Shown here piece by piece: positions 11,967 to 23,308 of a stretch of 64,000 nt of DNA. Numbering within the stretch: position 1 is the first letter of the stretch; the number at the start of each line of letters is the position of its first letter. Below the pieces are notes generated by a model that worked only from the letters and a program-made list of their open reading frames with translations, ran no database searches and was not told the DNA's origin. The position numbers and the translations under genes were made by a program. This DNA comes from Gari tellinella. Its lineage: Eukaryota; Mollusca; Bivalvia; Cardiida; Psammobiidae. The stretch covers positions 72,296,158 through 72,360,157 of the forward strand of contig OV277864.1 of NCBI GenBank assembly GCA_922989275.2, in the 5' to 3' direction.

Positions 11967-13589
11967 CAATAAAATCCCTCTATTACGACCACAGAAATAT
12001 AGGACTAATATGACTGTGTAATTAAAAACAAAACACAGCTAAAAACAAGGTAAACGTAAATCAAAGAGATCCCAAAGGTGATGTGTGCCTTAATTGTTTT
12101 TCTTGCCTTATGCAGCCATATACCTTAAACACCGATTACGAATCCTTATTTGTATTTGATGGTTGTTACAGTTATTGTTTTCAGAAGATAATTGTTTCGA
12201 CAACGTTGCTATACTATTGCCGAATCTATAATGCAAACTTCTTCATATATACAAATGTACTAAGCGAAAAACGTTTAGTCATACATTAAGGATGCAAACC
12301 ACGTCTGCGCGGTACAATTTATCTCTCATATTTTATAATGACATAAGTAACCGAATTTTATAGAACAGAGAGAAATATCGACTATGCTTTAAACATCTGT
12401 GTATAGGGAGGTAACTCCTCTTTTATTGTAACTGCTTAACCAGTCATAAACGAAATGTCAGTCATGGTTTCTTCATAAATGTCAGTAGTTGTGTTGGAAA
12501 AGAAGCCAGGAACAAACATCCAGGACTTTGGACAATTATTCTTTACAACTGTGTGTACAATCGTCCGTTGAAAAGGCGATTTTGGAAATTATCTCCCTTT
12601 GCATTGAAAAAGGAATACAGTTTGAAACAGTAATACTCGAAAACAAAGTATTGCAACCGATATCTCTCAATGTCATCCCCTTAACGGTGAACCTCACCTT
12701 ATTTTCTGCTGTTCCATATTCCTTTGATATTGCTTTCCAGACCTACAGAACAATGGGAATGCTGTCTATGAGAAATCCTATCTTAAACAACTGTCTGAAC
12801 TGTTTTCGCTCAGTAAAGCTGGACTATCATTTATGTACATGAAATGGCGTATTCTTAGACGCCATATGCATTGCAAAATACTCCTATAAAATCAATATGC
12901 TGCATCTTATCAGGTTTCGAACTGTTTAAAACTTACTTCAATGTACAAAACATGTAAGTTTGAGAAGGAAAACCAGATGACAATTGTTTTAAACAGATTA
13001 CGTCATAACAATGAATAGGTCAAATTGCATATTTACATCACGACATTACACTAGCATTCAGAAAATAGCTTCAGCAAAATTGATTATGATTATGTATGGG
13101 TATCACAGCAAGATACAATTACAATACTCATTGTGTGAAACAAGATTTATAACCTGCTATTCTTGGTTCCACGAGACAATTGGTCCGTTCAGATACTATA
13201 CCACGCATTTATGACGTCGTTGTCACAGTGCTTTCAGACGATCCATTTTCCTAAGATCCTTTGATAGGAAACAACATTAACATGATAATACATATCTATG
13301 GAAGTCTATACATTACGCGGAAATTTGTCTGGTTGGTAATTGCATTTGGGAGATATAGTTTGGTATAAAGCGACCATTCTTTGAGGTAGCATGTAAATCT
13401 CCGAAGAAAGATAATGCAGTATATGAGTAAAGCAAATAGCATACTTTTAACCAGGTTTTCAACGACATACCTAGTTATTTGATTGGGGTACGCCCTTGGG
13501 CGAGCAGAAGATGGCGATACATAACTTTAGTTTGAAATTGCGAAGTTTGACCAAACTTAATATGTAATATAATGGCTTATTGAGAGTTT
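11967..13589. other. Unassigned region
   Basis: Next to the B end lies a pogo-like motif (AAATCCCTCTATTACGACCA, about 11973). An open frame of 117 codons at 12489-12842 has no motif I recognise. It is followed by a TTTGAGAAGGAAAACCAGAT stretch reminiscent of MITE right halves. No gene is supported. Confidence 0.4.
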
Positions 13590-13844
13590 TTAACTCTTTC
13601 CTCCCTGAAACTTCAAATGGACAATCCCAGTTTCCATTTAAGTCTAGTCCATTTCTTACTTTTAAAGGTTGTTTTTGTCAATGTTTTGCATTATGACAAA
13701 CAGTGAAGACCTAGATCAGAGGGCTCCGTAAGGAGCCTTCTGATCTGGGTATTCACTGTTTGCATAGGACAAGTGCACTGTTAATTCACATGTATACTGT
13801 TTGAAAAGGACGCCTATATGCGGGACTAGGGTTCAAAGGGTTAA
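13590..13844 (+). mobile_element. Family D MITE (TTAA class), full length
   Basis: TTAACTCTTTCCTCCCTGAA opens it and GGGTTCAAAGGGTTAA closes it. The palindrome at about 13696-13762 pairs CAAACAGTGAAGACC with GGGTATTCACTGTTTG around AGAGGGCTCC..GGAGCCTTCT. This shows the D version of the shared core: the outer CAAACAG/CTGTTTG is kept while the inner stem differs. Confidence 0.85.
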
Positions 13845-14031
13845 GATGGTTGACCTTGGAAAACATTTTGCTTCGCTTCGAGCCTGGTTAAGTTACCATC
13901 TTCTAGGATATAGAGTATACCTTTCATGATGCATATTCGTTGCTGTATAAATGATAACACTTTACCACAGTGGAAAAATACAATGAAAGGGTTAAAAGGC
14001 GTATTATGGAGTAATGGGTTATATATACACA
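13845..14031 (-). mobile_element. Family C fragment
   Basis: It directly abuts the D element. TTACCATCTTCTAGGATATA and GGCGTATTATGGAGTAATGG match the reversed left half of C. The hairpin is mostly absent. D may have inserted into C here, but the other C half was not found to the left. Confidence 0.5.
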
Positions 14032-14061
14032 GGTGAATTACTCCGGTGAGTTAGAAGCCTC

Positions 14062-14312
14062 TTAACCCTTTCCCCCATAGAAGCGACTTTTAGCGCATCT
14101 AATTTATTCCTCCGCTAAGGAAATAGTTCCAGTTTATACCCTCATTAACAATTACCATAACGAATATTTTATGTAGCCTAGCAGATGGTTGTTTAAAGCA
14201 GGCTGAAAGTAAAGCAGAATGTGCCTTAAGGCACATTCTGCTTTACTTTCAACCTGCTTTAAGTGTTCACCTGTATTTAACGTTATATACGGTTTATTGG
14301 GTAAAGGGTTAA
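14062..14312 (+). mobile_element. Family C MITE, full length
   Basis: TTAACCCTTTCCCCCATAGA ... GGGTAAAGGGTTAA. The hairpin at about 14200-14263 is close to perfect, with a central GTGCCTTAAGGCAC. That is a paired change from the GCGCC..GGCGC seen in most copies. Confidence 0.9.
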
Positions 14313-14744
14313 CAATTATGTGAACTTATCGAAACCTTAACATGTTTTATTAACATGCCTAATATTGAATATAAGAGCAGACGATGTTAACTGTTCAGTA
14401 GATGGCGCACGTATAGGTATTAGTTGTCGACTTTCGCATGTATCGACACCTGCAAAACGATTATTATATTAAGCAAGCGGTATGCCCTACCTAGGCAATC
14501 GTTTAGTCAATTTCGTCGGAATCAATTAATATTTTACCATTGCGAAGAACATACTACTTGCCCCCGTAACAACCAGCCAATAAAGTCATTTAGTCATTGA
14601 TAGTTTGCTAACGGCATGACGTGGGTATAAAAGAGCCATTGGCAATACCTTTTAATACTAATATGTTAACACATTTATATACACTGTTGAACTGTAGTTC
14701 ATACGGTTGTTACAATTTAAAACGAAACGTAAGTGCCGTCCTTA

Positions 14745-14992
14745 GCTCATTGAGCCCTAGTGACGCATATACATGCGTCCTTTGCCTATAATGTACCTGT
14801 TAAAACTTTACTGGTCTTATGCAAACAGTGAAGTGCCTGATTAGAGGGCTCCTGCAGGAGCCCTCTAATCAGGGATTTCACTGCTTGTCATATTGCAATA
14901 TATTATTAAAAACAACCCTAAATAGTCTAAAATAGACCTGTCTTTATTAAAAACTGGAATCGTCCATTGGTAGTTTCATGGGATAGTGAGTT
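14745..14992 (-). mobile_element. Family D MITE, variant
   Basis: GAGCCCTAGTGACGCATATA starts it and GGGATAGTGAGTTTA ends it. The palindrome pairs CAGTGAAGTGCCTGATTAGA with TCTAATCAGGGATTTCACTG around GGGCTCCTGCAGGAGCCC. The TTAA edges have mutated. Confidence 0.75.
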
Positions 14993-15177
14993 TATATTGG
15001 CCGTCTGGAACATACACACTTTTGTGTTGTTTTCATTAGACTAGCAAACTGTATACTAGTATATCAATATAAGAGGGTCCGGTAATTGTACATTGGTTAT
15101 AAATAGAAATGAGATATTGGGAACAATGACATCGTTGACACCAGATTTAAATATGTTCTACATACAAATTATGTCTC

Positions 15178-15400
15178 TTTCAATCCCTTCGCTGCTTTAC
15201 CCCGAGTACAAAACCAAATTGTTTATATCCAAAGCAGACGCCGCGTAGGGTCTCATGAGGGTTTCAAATTGTTTTCTACTCATTTAAATATTTCTTAAAT
15301 CAAACTTTTTCTTTAATCAAAAAACCTAAATTTAAATTTGAGAATTAAAAGCAGACGACAATTGGTTCCAAACGATTACGCCATTGTATTGAATGGACTA
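15178..15400 (+). mobile_element. Family Y MITE, decayed
   Basis: CAATCCCTTCGCTGCTTTAC and CCCCGAGTACAAAACC mark the left end. The palindrome is broken (AAAGCAGACGCCGCGTAGGG), and the right part carries GCAGACGACAATTGGTTCC. No clear TTAA closure was found. Confidence 0.5.
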
Positions 15401-15894
15401 ATGTAAATTCAGGATTGGTTATATTGCCAGCTTGGGAATAATTCACTGCAATAACGTTAGTTCAGCATCCATGTAAGCGACGTTGGTGCTAGACAGTACA
15501 GTAAAAATATAGTTTCCTAATAAATATCCGATTAAAATGTGCTCAGTCCAAATTAAGTCTACAAGAAATCTAGATTGGTAGATATGGGTGCATTTGTTAT
15601 ATTCCAAGACAATGAGTGTATACGTCGCCAAGTACTCTACATTTAGTGAGTGGTGTCACTGCTAGACGAAAATCTACAGTAAAGTTTATTTCGTATACGA
15701 TTGCACGCCAGAGCGGACGAACGGTCAGCCTCCATAAGTATGGCTCCAGCACCATAGATGCAACAGCAATACAATACGTCTGAACAAGCTTGAAGATACA
15801 CAAAGATTGTTTAAAAAGGTTTCACCAAGCTCGTAAATCTAATTTTTACTATCATTATGTTTTAAGCGGTTTTCTGTCTTCAAAACATATCTTA
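15401..15894. other. Unassigned region
   Basis: Two short minus-strand frames (15443-15631, 15597-15803) show no recognisable product. No repeat structure was noted. Confidence 0.35.
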
Positions 15895-16130
15895 ATCTGT
15901 TTTAATTGTGTTTGCCCTTGCTTTAATTTGTGTTTAATCTTAAACACTTTGTAATTGTCATCTATAACATTAGTCTGTCACATGTCTAACAATCTGCATT
16001 TATATAAGCTCTGCGTGTTCTTACATGAAATATCAGTTGAGTGACACACATTTTGATCCAGATTGGACGCTTAGTTAAGTATCCCATTGTTTAAGCACTG
16101 ATTCAATAATTGTCGCAAATGTTTAGCTTG
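15895..16130 (+). repeat. Dispersed repeat R, copy 1
   Basis: It shares a run of islands, in order, with 19355-19592: TTGTGTTTGCCCTTGCT, CTATAACATT, ATGTTCTTACA-like text, CACATTTTGATC, and CACTGATTCAATAATTG at the end. Divergence is high and the edges are approximate. The family is not identified. Confidence 0.5.
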
Positions 16131-16779
16131 CATTCGTTTAACCCATCCATTTGAGACAAGGTAAAATGGAAAAAGTAAATTTAGATAACACAAGTAATAT
16201 TTTAAAGCTTTTGAAGCAAAAAAGAATCGAGTACAACTCACCTTTTAATAGAAAGGCATGTAGATATACCGTGTTTTAGGGGCAAGTCACAATTCCAGGA
16301 ACATATATACTGAAAATTCATTAAATAACAGCGTGAAACATATAAATCTAAGGTTGTAAATGTGTAGTAAAGAAGATATTTACTAACAATGATGCGTTAC
16401 TCAACATATCCATAGATTCTGCAGCGTTTACTATTTCGTATGAAATGTTCTACTACATCTACTGAAGTTGCATTAAATCACAGTTGTATATTTATAATGA
16501 GTAATGAAATATTCAATCAAGCACACAGGGATATATCACTGATATACTAATGCATAAAGGAGTTACGCAAAATATTGCAATAAACTAAACCTAACACTAC
16601 TGCAGTTTTAACATGCAATATTATGTCATAAACTTAAACTACATCGTTTATGGTTATTTAAGGACTCTCAACAAAATGATATTTATCAGAATATTGTCAA
16701 AGCCACCTGATGTTCGCCTGCTTAAACGTGTCGTACATGTACTAAGAACAAAAAGTATCCAACTTTAGTTAGTTCTTGC
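16131..16779. other. Unassigned AT-rich region
   Basis: No supported feature. Confidence 0.35.
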
Positions 16780-16992
16780 TTAACCCTTTGCCTGCTGGTC
16801 GCGACTTAACTGAATTTTGCAAACAGTTTGGATCTAGATCAGACGCCGCGAAACGCGGCGTCTGATCTGGATCCAAACTGTTTGACACTCGTTTTAAGGA
16901 ATCTTCACTTAAAAATTGTATAAATCTAGATTTAACAAATTTTGCAGACGACAATTTCGAAGCAGACGATATTACCGCAGGATAAGTGTTAA
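16780..16992 (+). mobile_element. Family E MITE (TTAA class), full length
   Basis: TTAACCCTTTGCCTGCTGGT ... GGATAAGTGTTAA. The near-perfect palindrome at about 16818-16884 pairs CAAACAGTTTGGATCTAGAT with ATCTGGATCCAAACTGTTTG, with a loop around GCGAAACGC. The right half reads GCAGACGACAATTTCGAAGC, AGACGATATTACCGC, a string also present in family B. Confidence 0.9.
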
Positions 16993-17100
16993 CTTCGTCA
17001 CTGTCAGAACTTACTTACAATTCAGTTCCTATTTCAGTATTTTAGAAAGATTATCAAACGTATGACACCAACTAATCTAGTTATCTTAGTAAAAAGATAT

Positions 17101-17344
17101 GGTGCCCGTTTCATAAAACTTCTTACGACAAATATTGTCGTAAGTCAAAATTTTAAAATTCATTTAATTTCTTATTTCTCTATCTAATCCTGTCTTGTGA
17201 CATTTCTTTGGAATTGTCTTGAAAAGACGATTCCAAAGAGATGTCACAAGACAGGATTAGATAGAGAAATCAGAAAATAAATGTATTTTTAATATTAGAC
17301 TTACGATCGTTTTTGTCGTAAGATTTTGTTATGAAACGGGCACC
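17101..17344. mobile_element. Family J fold-back element
   Basis: The whole element is one long imperfect palindrome of two arms of about 120 bp. The ends are GGTGCCCGTTTCATAAAAC and GTTATGAAACGGGCACC. The inner arms TCTCTATCTAATCCTGTCTT and AAGACAGGATTAGATAGAGA pair almost perfectly around a centre near 17222. No direct target repeat is evident. Confidence 0.85.
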
Positions 17345-17567
17345 AGGTGTACAGAAGTGTCCCACTTTCGAAGCAGCATAACTGTATACATACATGTTGG
17401 TTTAAAACTGGAATGTTTGACACCAAGCAACATACTAACACACATACTAGGCCTTCATACAAATCCCCAAATATCTACAGTGACCTGGGCATTAATAATT
17501 GAAGAAAAACAGTTTTAACTGCAAATAAACTTCATAAATGACATTTTTTATTGTTGGATGTGAATAC

Positions 17568-17775
17568 ATATCTATATTACTGACCAAAGTGTATTAGATG
17601 CAATACAGAAGATAATACCTATTTTATATCGTAATAAGTTTGAGGCAGTTTTAGTCATGTTCTTAGGAAGCAATGAATATTTTATTATTCTGAAGTAGGA
17701 ACTACTATCCCCCAGGGCAAATTGGTGTACAATCCAATAAATGTCATTCTGATTTTACTCACATTATGTCCTTTT
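17568..17775 (+). repeat. Dispersed repeat S, copy 1
   Basis: It aligns with 32910-33125 through ATTACTGACCAA, TTAGATACA/GCAAT, TAGTCATGTTC, AACAATGAATATTTTATCAT-like text, GTGTACAATCCAAT and GTCATTC. The order and spacing are conserved. The identity is unknown, and no open frame is shared. Confidence 0.5.
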
Positions 17776-18147
17776 TAGCTCATATATTCGAAATATAGTA
17801 ACGGTCATATGGTCACCCGGCGTGAGTGTTCCCTTCGGCATCCCTGTTTGCACTGGTTTAGGTTTCGGTACATGCATTGAATATCTACAATAGCCCTATT
17901 CAATTCCATTGAAAAAAATGACGTTTATTTCGTATAGACGCGATTTCTCTAGGGGCGGGACTTGTAGATATATTTCTCAAAGGATGCAGGGGTTAAGGAT
18001 CTGCTCTCCGCGAATCATTTTGTTGCGTTAATGCATTATGACTGTTCCTTTCAGGATACACATAATTCGTGTTAACAACCTCTAATATGGATTAAACACA
18101 CGTGCATAATAAAATGTTCATTCAATATGACGAATTACAGCAAATAT
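17776..18147. other. Unassigned region
   Basis: No supported feature. GC is slightly higher around 17805-17880. Confidence 0.35.
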
Positions 18148-18262
18148 AAAAAAAACTGATTTTTTCGGCGTTCTATCGAAACAAACGACAGAAAATGATC
18201 GGCAACTTTACCATGGAATTTTCCGATCATTTGATTAAACGCCGAAAAAAAATCCTTTTCTT
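18148..18262. repeat. Inverted repeat with poly(A)/(T) arms
   Basis: The left arm ACTGATTTTTTCGGCGTT (about 18161) pairs with AACGCCGAAAAAAAATCC (about 18238). A nested pair GAAAATGATCGG / CCGATCATTTGAT lies inside it. The spacer is about 20 bp. It could be a small fold-back MITE, but only one copy is present. Confidence 0.6.
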
Positions 18263-19354
18263 AAATATCACTAGAACTATATGAACTATTTACATTATAT
18301 AGATGGAATTTCGATTGAAATTTCATTAAGGTTAAATATTAATGAAGTGTCGTTAAAAAACGAAATTATTAATTTGCCCTTTATGTTTTGACTCGTAAAT
18401 TACACCTAGCGACATTGTCTGAACTCGTAAGATTCTGATTCCTTCACCCTTCATTGTGGACTGACTATGATGCGATGTAGTTAAAACGTTTTATAGTTGT
18501 AGCATAGTTTGACTAGGTGTAAACTGAATTGATTCACTGAAATCCAATAGCAGTGGGTAAGATGCAAGTGTGCATAATTATGTCATAGAAAATTTGTACT
18601 CAGCAGCTGCTTTAGGACATGGACACTCTTAATGAGTTCATCATTTATATCTAGTGTAGCAAGAACAAAAACAGTATTTTGATGCAAGTGTTAACATTCA
18701 ATTACATTACGCGGCATATTTTACTAGAATGGTAATATTTGACGTAAAGTTCTGAACGAATCTAACATTGATTAAACAGTATATATTAAACAATAACCTA
18801 CAATATTATATACCCTGCTAAACAATTATTTTGTAGAGAAGGGTTTACGTGTGGGTCCGCAACAAACAAATGTTGACCCGCAAAAGTGATTATGACTCTT
18901 GTAATTTTTACAAACGTGTGAATAAAATCGACACTTTCTAAACAAACAAAGTGGAATCAAAATCTACTAAATCATCATAATTTGCAAGAACTTCGAAAGA
19001 AGAACACTTTGAACGTATTTATTTTTTATAATTCTTAAATGTCGGATTAATCATATGAGAGCGTTTGATAATTGCATATAAACTAATAATAATTTACATA
19101 TGTTTTGGGCAATATGGCATTGTGTCCTCGTTCAATACCATTTTTACAGGTCCGTTAAAACACATACTGACCTTAACATAAGTAAATAATAGTAGAAACA
19201 TGTTTACAATTGTTTACCTATTTAACTCCTTTGCACTGTGATGAAGACATTTTTTTATTATGAAGCACCTATTTAAAATAATGATTGGAGTGGGTAAGTT
19301 GCCTTTTTAAAATCTCTTGTTAAAATTAAGTATATAATAAAATGATTTAATATG
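18263..19354. other. Unassigned AT-rich region
   Basis: No supported feature. Confidence 0.35.
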
Positions 19355-19592
19355 TTTTTATTGTGTTTGCCCTTGCTGTATCATGTGTTTACCCTTATCT
19401 CACTGAGTAATTTTCTTCTATAACATTTGTCCGTTGCAAGTCTGAAGTTCTGCTTTTACAGTATCTCTATATGTTCTTACAGGACATATCATTAGTGTGG
19501 TAAACATTTTGATCAAGATCAGGTGCTTAGTCACTCAAAGTACCAATGGTGTAAGAACTGTTTACAATAATTGAATGCCATTTTTGCCCATT
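19355..19592 (+). repeat. Dispersed repeat R, copy 2
   Basis: TTATTGTGTTTGCCCTTGCT opens the similarity to 15895-16130. It continues through CTATAACATTTGTC, CTATATGTTCTTACAGGA, AACATTTTGATCAAGATCAG, GCTTAGTCA and CAATAATTGAATG. Same orientation, about 3.46 kb apart. Confidence 0.5.
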
Positions 19593-20252
19593 AACGGGGC
19601 ATTTTCCTGGGCTAAAGGCACTCTTGATTTTACATAAAACAGTGACTGATTACCAATACATATACAACATGCTTATAGTCAGTGTTGTCGATGAAATAAA
19701 TGCAGAATTATAATAGTCATACAGAAACCTGACATTTTAGCTTGTTTAATATAAATTGCAATTTGAAAAATATATTGATTGTTTGCATTAATTCTCATTA
19801 AAAAAGTATTTTTTCCAAAACCAACAGGTAATTAAGCGATTCAGTCTTTGAAATATCAAAATTGATACTTTATGATATTTTTTTTATATTGACCGTTTTA
19901 AGTTGTAAAACGATCTGAAATGATACAAGTTATTTATAGTTTCCAATTTCAGCGACTTTTATTCAAAATCGTATGTTTTTGCCCCAAAACTCCGAAACTT
20001 CCCAACGACCAGAGAGCAAACATGGCTCATTTGTAGCATGTTTATAAGGGTTTAGAAACAAAAACATAGCCCCAGGTAATTCCTCTTTTAAAATATGACC
20101 AGGTCATGTATATCTTTAGAGTCTTTGTCGGAATAAATTCCGAAATATGTGAGAGAAGCACACAGTGCAGAACTTGATAAGAAGGCCCCTTGGCACTCCC
20201 CTTGTTATACACGGTTTGCTAACGAACCTTTAACAGAGGAATATACCTGCCA
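19593..20252. other. Unassigned region
   Basis: No supported feature. Confidence 0.35.
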
Positions 20253-20604
20253 TACAGTACTCACTCCCTACAACGACCCTCCCAACAACGAGTCCCTCCT
20301 TACAACAACGTTTGCCGCCGTTCCGCCAAACCAAACAATTATTTCTAACCCTTTCACTGATTCAATATCATTAACGTCTGCTTAAAATTCAGTTCACGTC
20401 TGTTGTTTTTTCTCAATGTTCCATATTAGTGGACATTTTGACAGAAGAAATATAATGACGAGTGTCAAACAGCTTGAATGCAGATGTTAGCTGTTTGCAA
20501 ATGTAACTCAATTCTTAAAATTCCATTCCTATGACAACTCCCTCCGAACAACGTACACAATCTTTGTCTCCCATTGGGTTTTGTCGTAGAGAAGGAGCAC
20601 TGTA
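20253..20604 (-). mobile_element. Family B MITE with visible E-type end inside
   Basis: The ends TACAGTACTCACTCCCTACA and GTAGAGAAGGAGCACTGTA are B. Inside, at about 20344-20362, the text TTCTAACCCTTTCACTGATT matches a TTAA-class terminus, followed by AACGTCTGCTTAAAATTC. The palindrome is reduced to CAGCTTGAATGCAGATGTTAG plus CTGTTTGC. Confidence 0.8.
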
Positions 20605-21059
20605 TATCGGTTTGCAGCATCTGAATGATATATTTCACTTGCCTTACAATAATTGACTTATTTTACTTAACACTGACACGAATGTCGTTGTCTCAAGAGA
20701 TCACCGGTACTTATGATTGACTAGGCAATACTTACTGCGAAGAAAATAGAATTGTTTTGCCAAAAGAGCGTTTTGCCAACCTCCTCAAATATTTTTTTCA
20801 GTTTTATTTTGTGAACAAGTGCTACTAGACTTGCGAAATACCTATATATTATATGTTTTAACGGTATCAACAATATGTTAACCTAGTGTTAGTAATAAAA
20901 CCTTCCACTTTGATATAATTTTCGTTTGCTAACTTTTTGGTTCTGATTCAGACATGTAATCCATAGCTTGATTAGAATGTCAATTATTTGACCCTAATAT
21001 AAGATTAACGAATCCACCGATTTGGGCCTATACAGATCATTTTTCAAAACAAAAGGGAT
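20605..21059. other. Unassigned region
   Basis: No supported feature. Confidence 0.35.
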
Positions 21060-21315
21060 ATTGGCTTACATTAAGAAACAGCTTGAATCCAGATCAGACG
21101 CCGCGTTACGCGGCGTCTGATCTGGATTCAAGCTGTTTGTCTCTCGTCAATAATTTATTTTCTGTTAAAATGTACATTATGTCAATTACTTCAGCAGATG
21201 GTATTGCAGCAATAAAAGGGTTAGTTATTATTGTTCTGTTTAGGTAACTGCTGCAATGGTCGTTGAAAGGAGTGAGTCGTTGCTTGGAGGGATGTTGTAG
21301 GGAGGAAACGCTGTA
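21060..21315 (+). mobile_element. Family B MITE, left end missing
   Basis: It starts at TTGGCTTACATTAAGAAACA, inside B. The perfect palindrome at about 21080-21139 pairs AACAGCTTGAATCCAGATCA with its complement around GCGTTACGC. The right end GGAGGAAACGCTGTA is intact. AATAAAAGGGTTAG near 21215 is the internal E-type end. Confidence 0.8.
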
Positions 21316-21822
21316 CTATGAAGTTTAAACATCTGATATAGACAAATAATGAGAAAATAAAGAACAACTTTTATTTTGAAGAAAAAAAGTACAGGGCAAA
21401 AACGGATGATTCAAGAACCTTGTCCTTTGCAGTTAAACGAAACTGTTTAAAGTAGATAAGAAAACGACAATAGAAGGACTTAAAGTGCAAATTATCTGCT
21501 TATACATCAAGTAACTAAATAACATCAAATCTAAAACTGGTAAGGTTCATTACCCTGCCGTTTACTGAATACAAAATCAATCTTATTCAATTTGTTTCCA
21601 TGTCTTTGTTTTATAAAGTATTACTACATTTGTGAATTAAATTTGTGAATATCATGGAACTTTCCATTAATTTAATTGCATAGAGTTTACTTCTCTACTG
21701 AAAGTAAATTGTTCATTCTTATTCAATTAAAAAGTGTTTGAACTACAGTGAACGAAATGAACATGATTTAGACTAGTCCAAATACTATTCTAGCTAAGCC
21801 AAACATTCATTAGACTTATTAG
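21316..21822. other. Unassigned AT-rich region
   Basis: No supported feature. Confidence 0.35.
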
Positions 21823-22238
21823 TATAGGTTAGTGTCAATTAGTCGATTTTAACAAAAATTAAAAGTCAAGCGAGGGGCATCCGAGCGACTTTTAATCTTT
21901 TGTTAAAATAGACTAATATACACTAACCCATTAAGTGGTTGAAATTATTTTTTTGGTACCGACAAAGAGCTACACCGTCAATTGGAAGTAACAAAACGTT
22001 TGTTCTTCCCGAAACACCCTTTTTAAATAGCACCGACAAAGAGATGTCAAAGGAAATGGACACAGGCCGCACCCAAAGAAACATCTGCGAATCAACCCAA
22101 ATACGCATGCGCAGGATTAATTTGTTTAGTCGTTGATTAGTGTTTGATAGTACTGACTTACAAAAATTAATCCTTGAAAAAATTTCAAAAATAATCAACT
22201 CTCATTGGTCAAAAAATAATTTCAACCACTAACATGTG
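21823..22238. mobile_element. Element O: hairpin plus inverted repeats
   Basis: A hairpin of about 47 bp per arm lies at 21823-21925. GATTTTAACAAAAATTAAAA pairs with TTTTAATCTTTTGTTAAAAT, with a loop rich in CGAGGGGCATCCGAG. Immediately after it, AGTGGTTGAAATTATTTTTT (21934) pairs with AAAAAATAATTTCAACCACT (22211-22230). The two structures may be one non-autonomous element or two adjoining ones. A short open frame inside (21939-22136) is not convincing. Confidence 0.6.
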
Positions 22239-22296
22239 TTAAGTTTCTAAAATGCACTACAGATATACTACATACGATATGTCACAGTATATTTGT

Positions 22297-22505
22297 TCAA
22301 TGACCCCTGAAATTTCAAATGGACACTCCTAATGTTCAGTCAAGTCAAGTCAAGTCAAATTTGACTATTTAGTGTTGTTATTTTATCATATATTGCAAAC
22401 GGACATTCATTGCACGTCCTAATTAGATATCTCTTTTAGGAACTCTCTGATATTGTTATACACTGTTTGTGTAGGACATGGATACTGTTTGAGGGTTCAA
22501 ACGGT
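22297..22505 (+). mobile_element. Family D remnant
   Basis: GACCCCTGAAATTTCAAATG and CACTGTTTGTGTAGGACATG match D. The palindrome is mostly lost. CAAGTCAAGTCAAGTCAA at about 22341 is a local 5-mer expansion. Confidence 0.55.
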
Positions 22506-22570
22506 TTTATCTCTGATTCTTACACCCGTCGTTATACCGTGTGTTGAAAAAGAAACATAAGCAAAACATT

Positions 22571-22737
22571 CCTTTGTGCCCACGAGCCCATATATGGGAC
22601 ATATGCAAACAGTATTGCTGATAGGAATTTCAGTATAAAACGAAATGAAAATGAATATTTTGACCAAGCATCCCTTTGATAATAATGGACTAATCCAATA
22701 TGTAAACATGGAAGAATCCACTGTGCGTAAATGGGTA
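22571..22737 (+). mobile_element. Family I MITE lacking the palindrome
   Basis: CCTTTGTGCCCACGAGCCCA ... GAATCCACTGTGCGTAAATGGG match the ends of the copy at 26482. Where that copy has the hairpin, this one reads CAAACAGTATTGCTGATAGG. The hairpin has therefore been removed almost exactly. Confidence 0.7.
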
Positions 22738-22867
22738 GAAATTAACATCTAATGATAATCACAAAACATCGATTCATATTTGAATAAAACAGTTCAAAAA
22801 TAAGTTACATTTACTTGTCAAAAACTTTACTTTTCTGGTAACAATACTTTACTTAATGTTTGAAAAC

Positions 22868-23060
22868 ATTAAAACAAACTCTCTATCAAGCCCACTCAAT
22901 TCATTATTAAACATTTACGACATATGACTGCTCAAAGCAATGTGACAGTCAAACAGAAAGCTCCTTAAGGAGTTTTCTGTTACACTGTCACATTGATTTA
23001 AGCTGTCAAATGTCGTTAAATACAGTCAAGTATCCTTAGTTGTAGTGGTAGAGAGGTTTT
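22868..23060. mobile_element. Pogo-like family U element, old
   Basis: The outer motifs ACTCTCTATCAAGCCCACTC and GTAGTGGTAGAGAGGTTTTC face each other. The internal hairpin CAAAGCAATGTGACAG / CTGTCACATTG surrounds AGCTCCTTAAGGAGTT. A related but more decayed copy is at 26063-26241. Confidence 0.5.
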
Positions 23061-23195
23061 CTATCAGTCGGCAATCTTTAGCCAGTCGGTTCATTGCTGA
23101 TTTATGGGGGTAATGTAATCGCTGCTTTGGGGCTGTCTTTTGTGTGTTTGTTCGTGTTTATTTTATATCTAATTGAAGTTGTTTTTATTTTCTAG

Positions 23196-23308
23196 CTTTA
23201 CAGGTACATTTATGAAATTTCATGTGAAGCGTTTTTGAAAGCACAACCCATGTATGAAAAGAGCGCTATATAAATATGGTACAATAATAATAATAATAAT
23301 AATAAAAT
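23196..23308 (+). repeat. Retroposon 3' end with (AAT)n tail
   Basis: TTTCATGTGAAGCGTTTTTG, then GCGCTATATAAATATGGTAC, then a run of AAT triplets. GCGCTATATAAAT followed by a triplet tail is the known 3' end style of L2/CR1-type LINEs and the SINEs that use them. A second copy is at 61716-61813. No ORF precedes it. Confidence 0.65.

Noticed and set aside
12489..12842. 117-codon open frame as a possible gene
   Set aside because: No domain, no neighbouring exon or signal, and composition like the surrounding AT-rich DNA. It may be chance.
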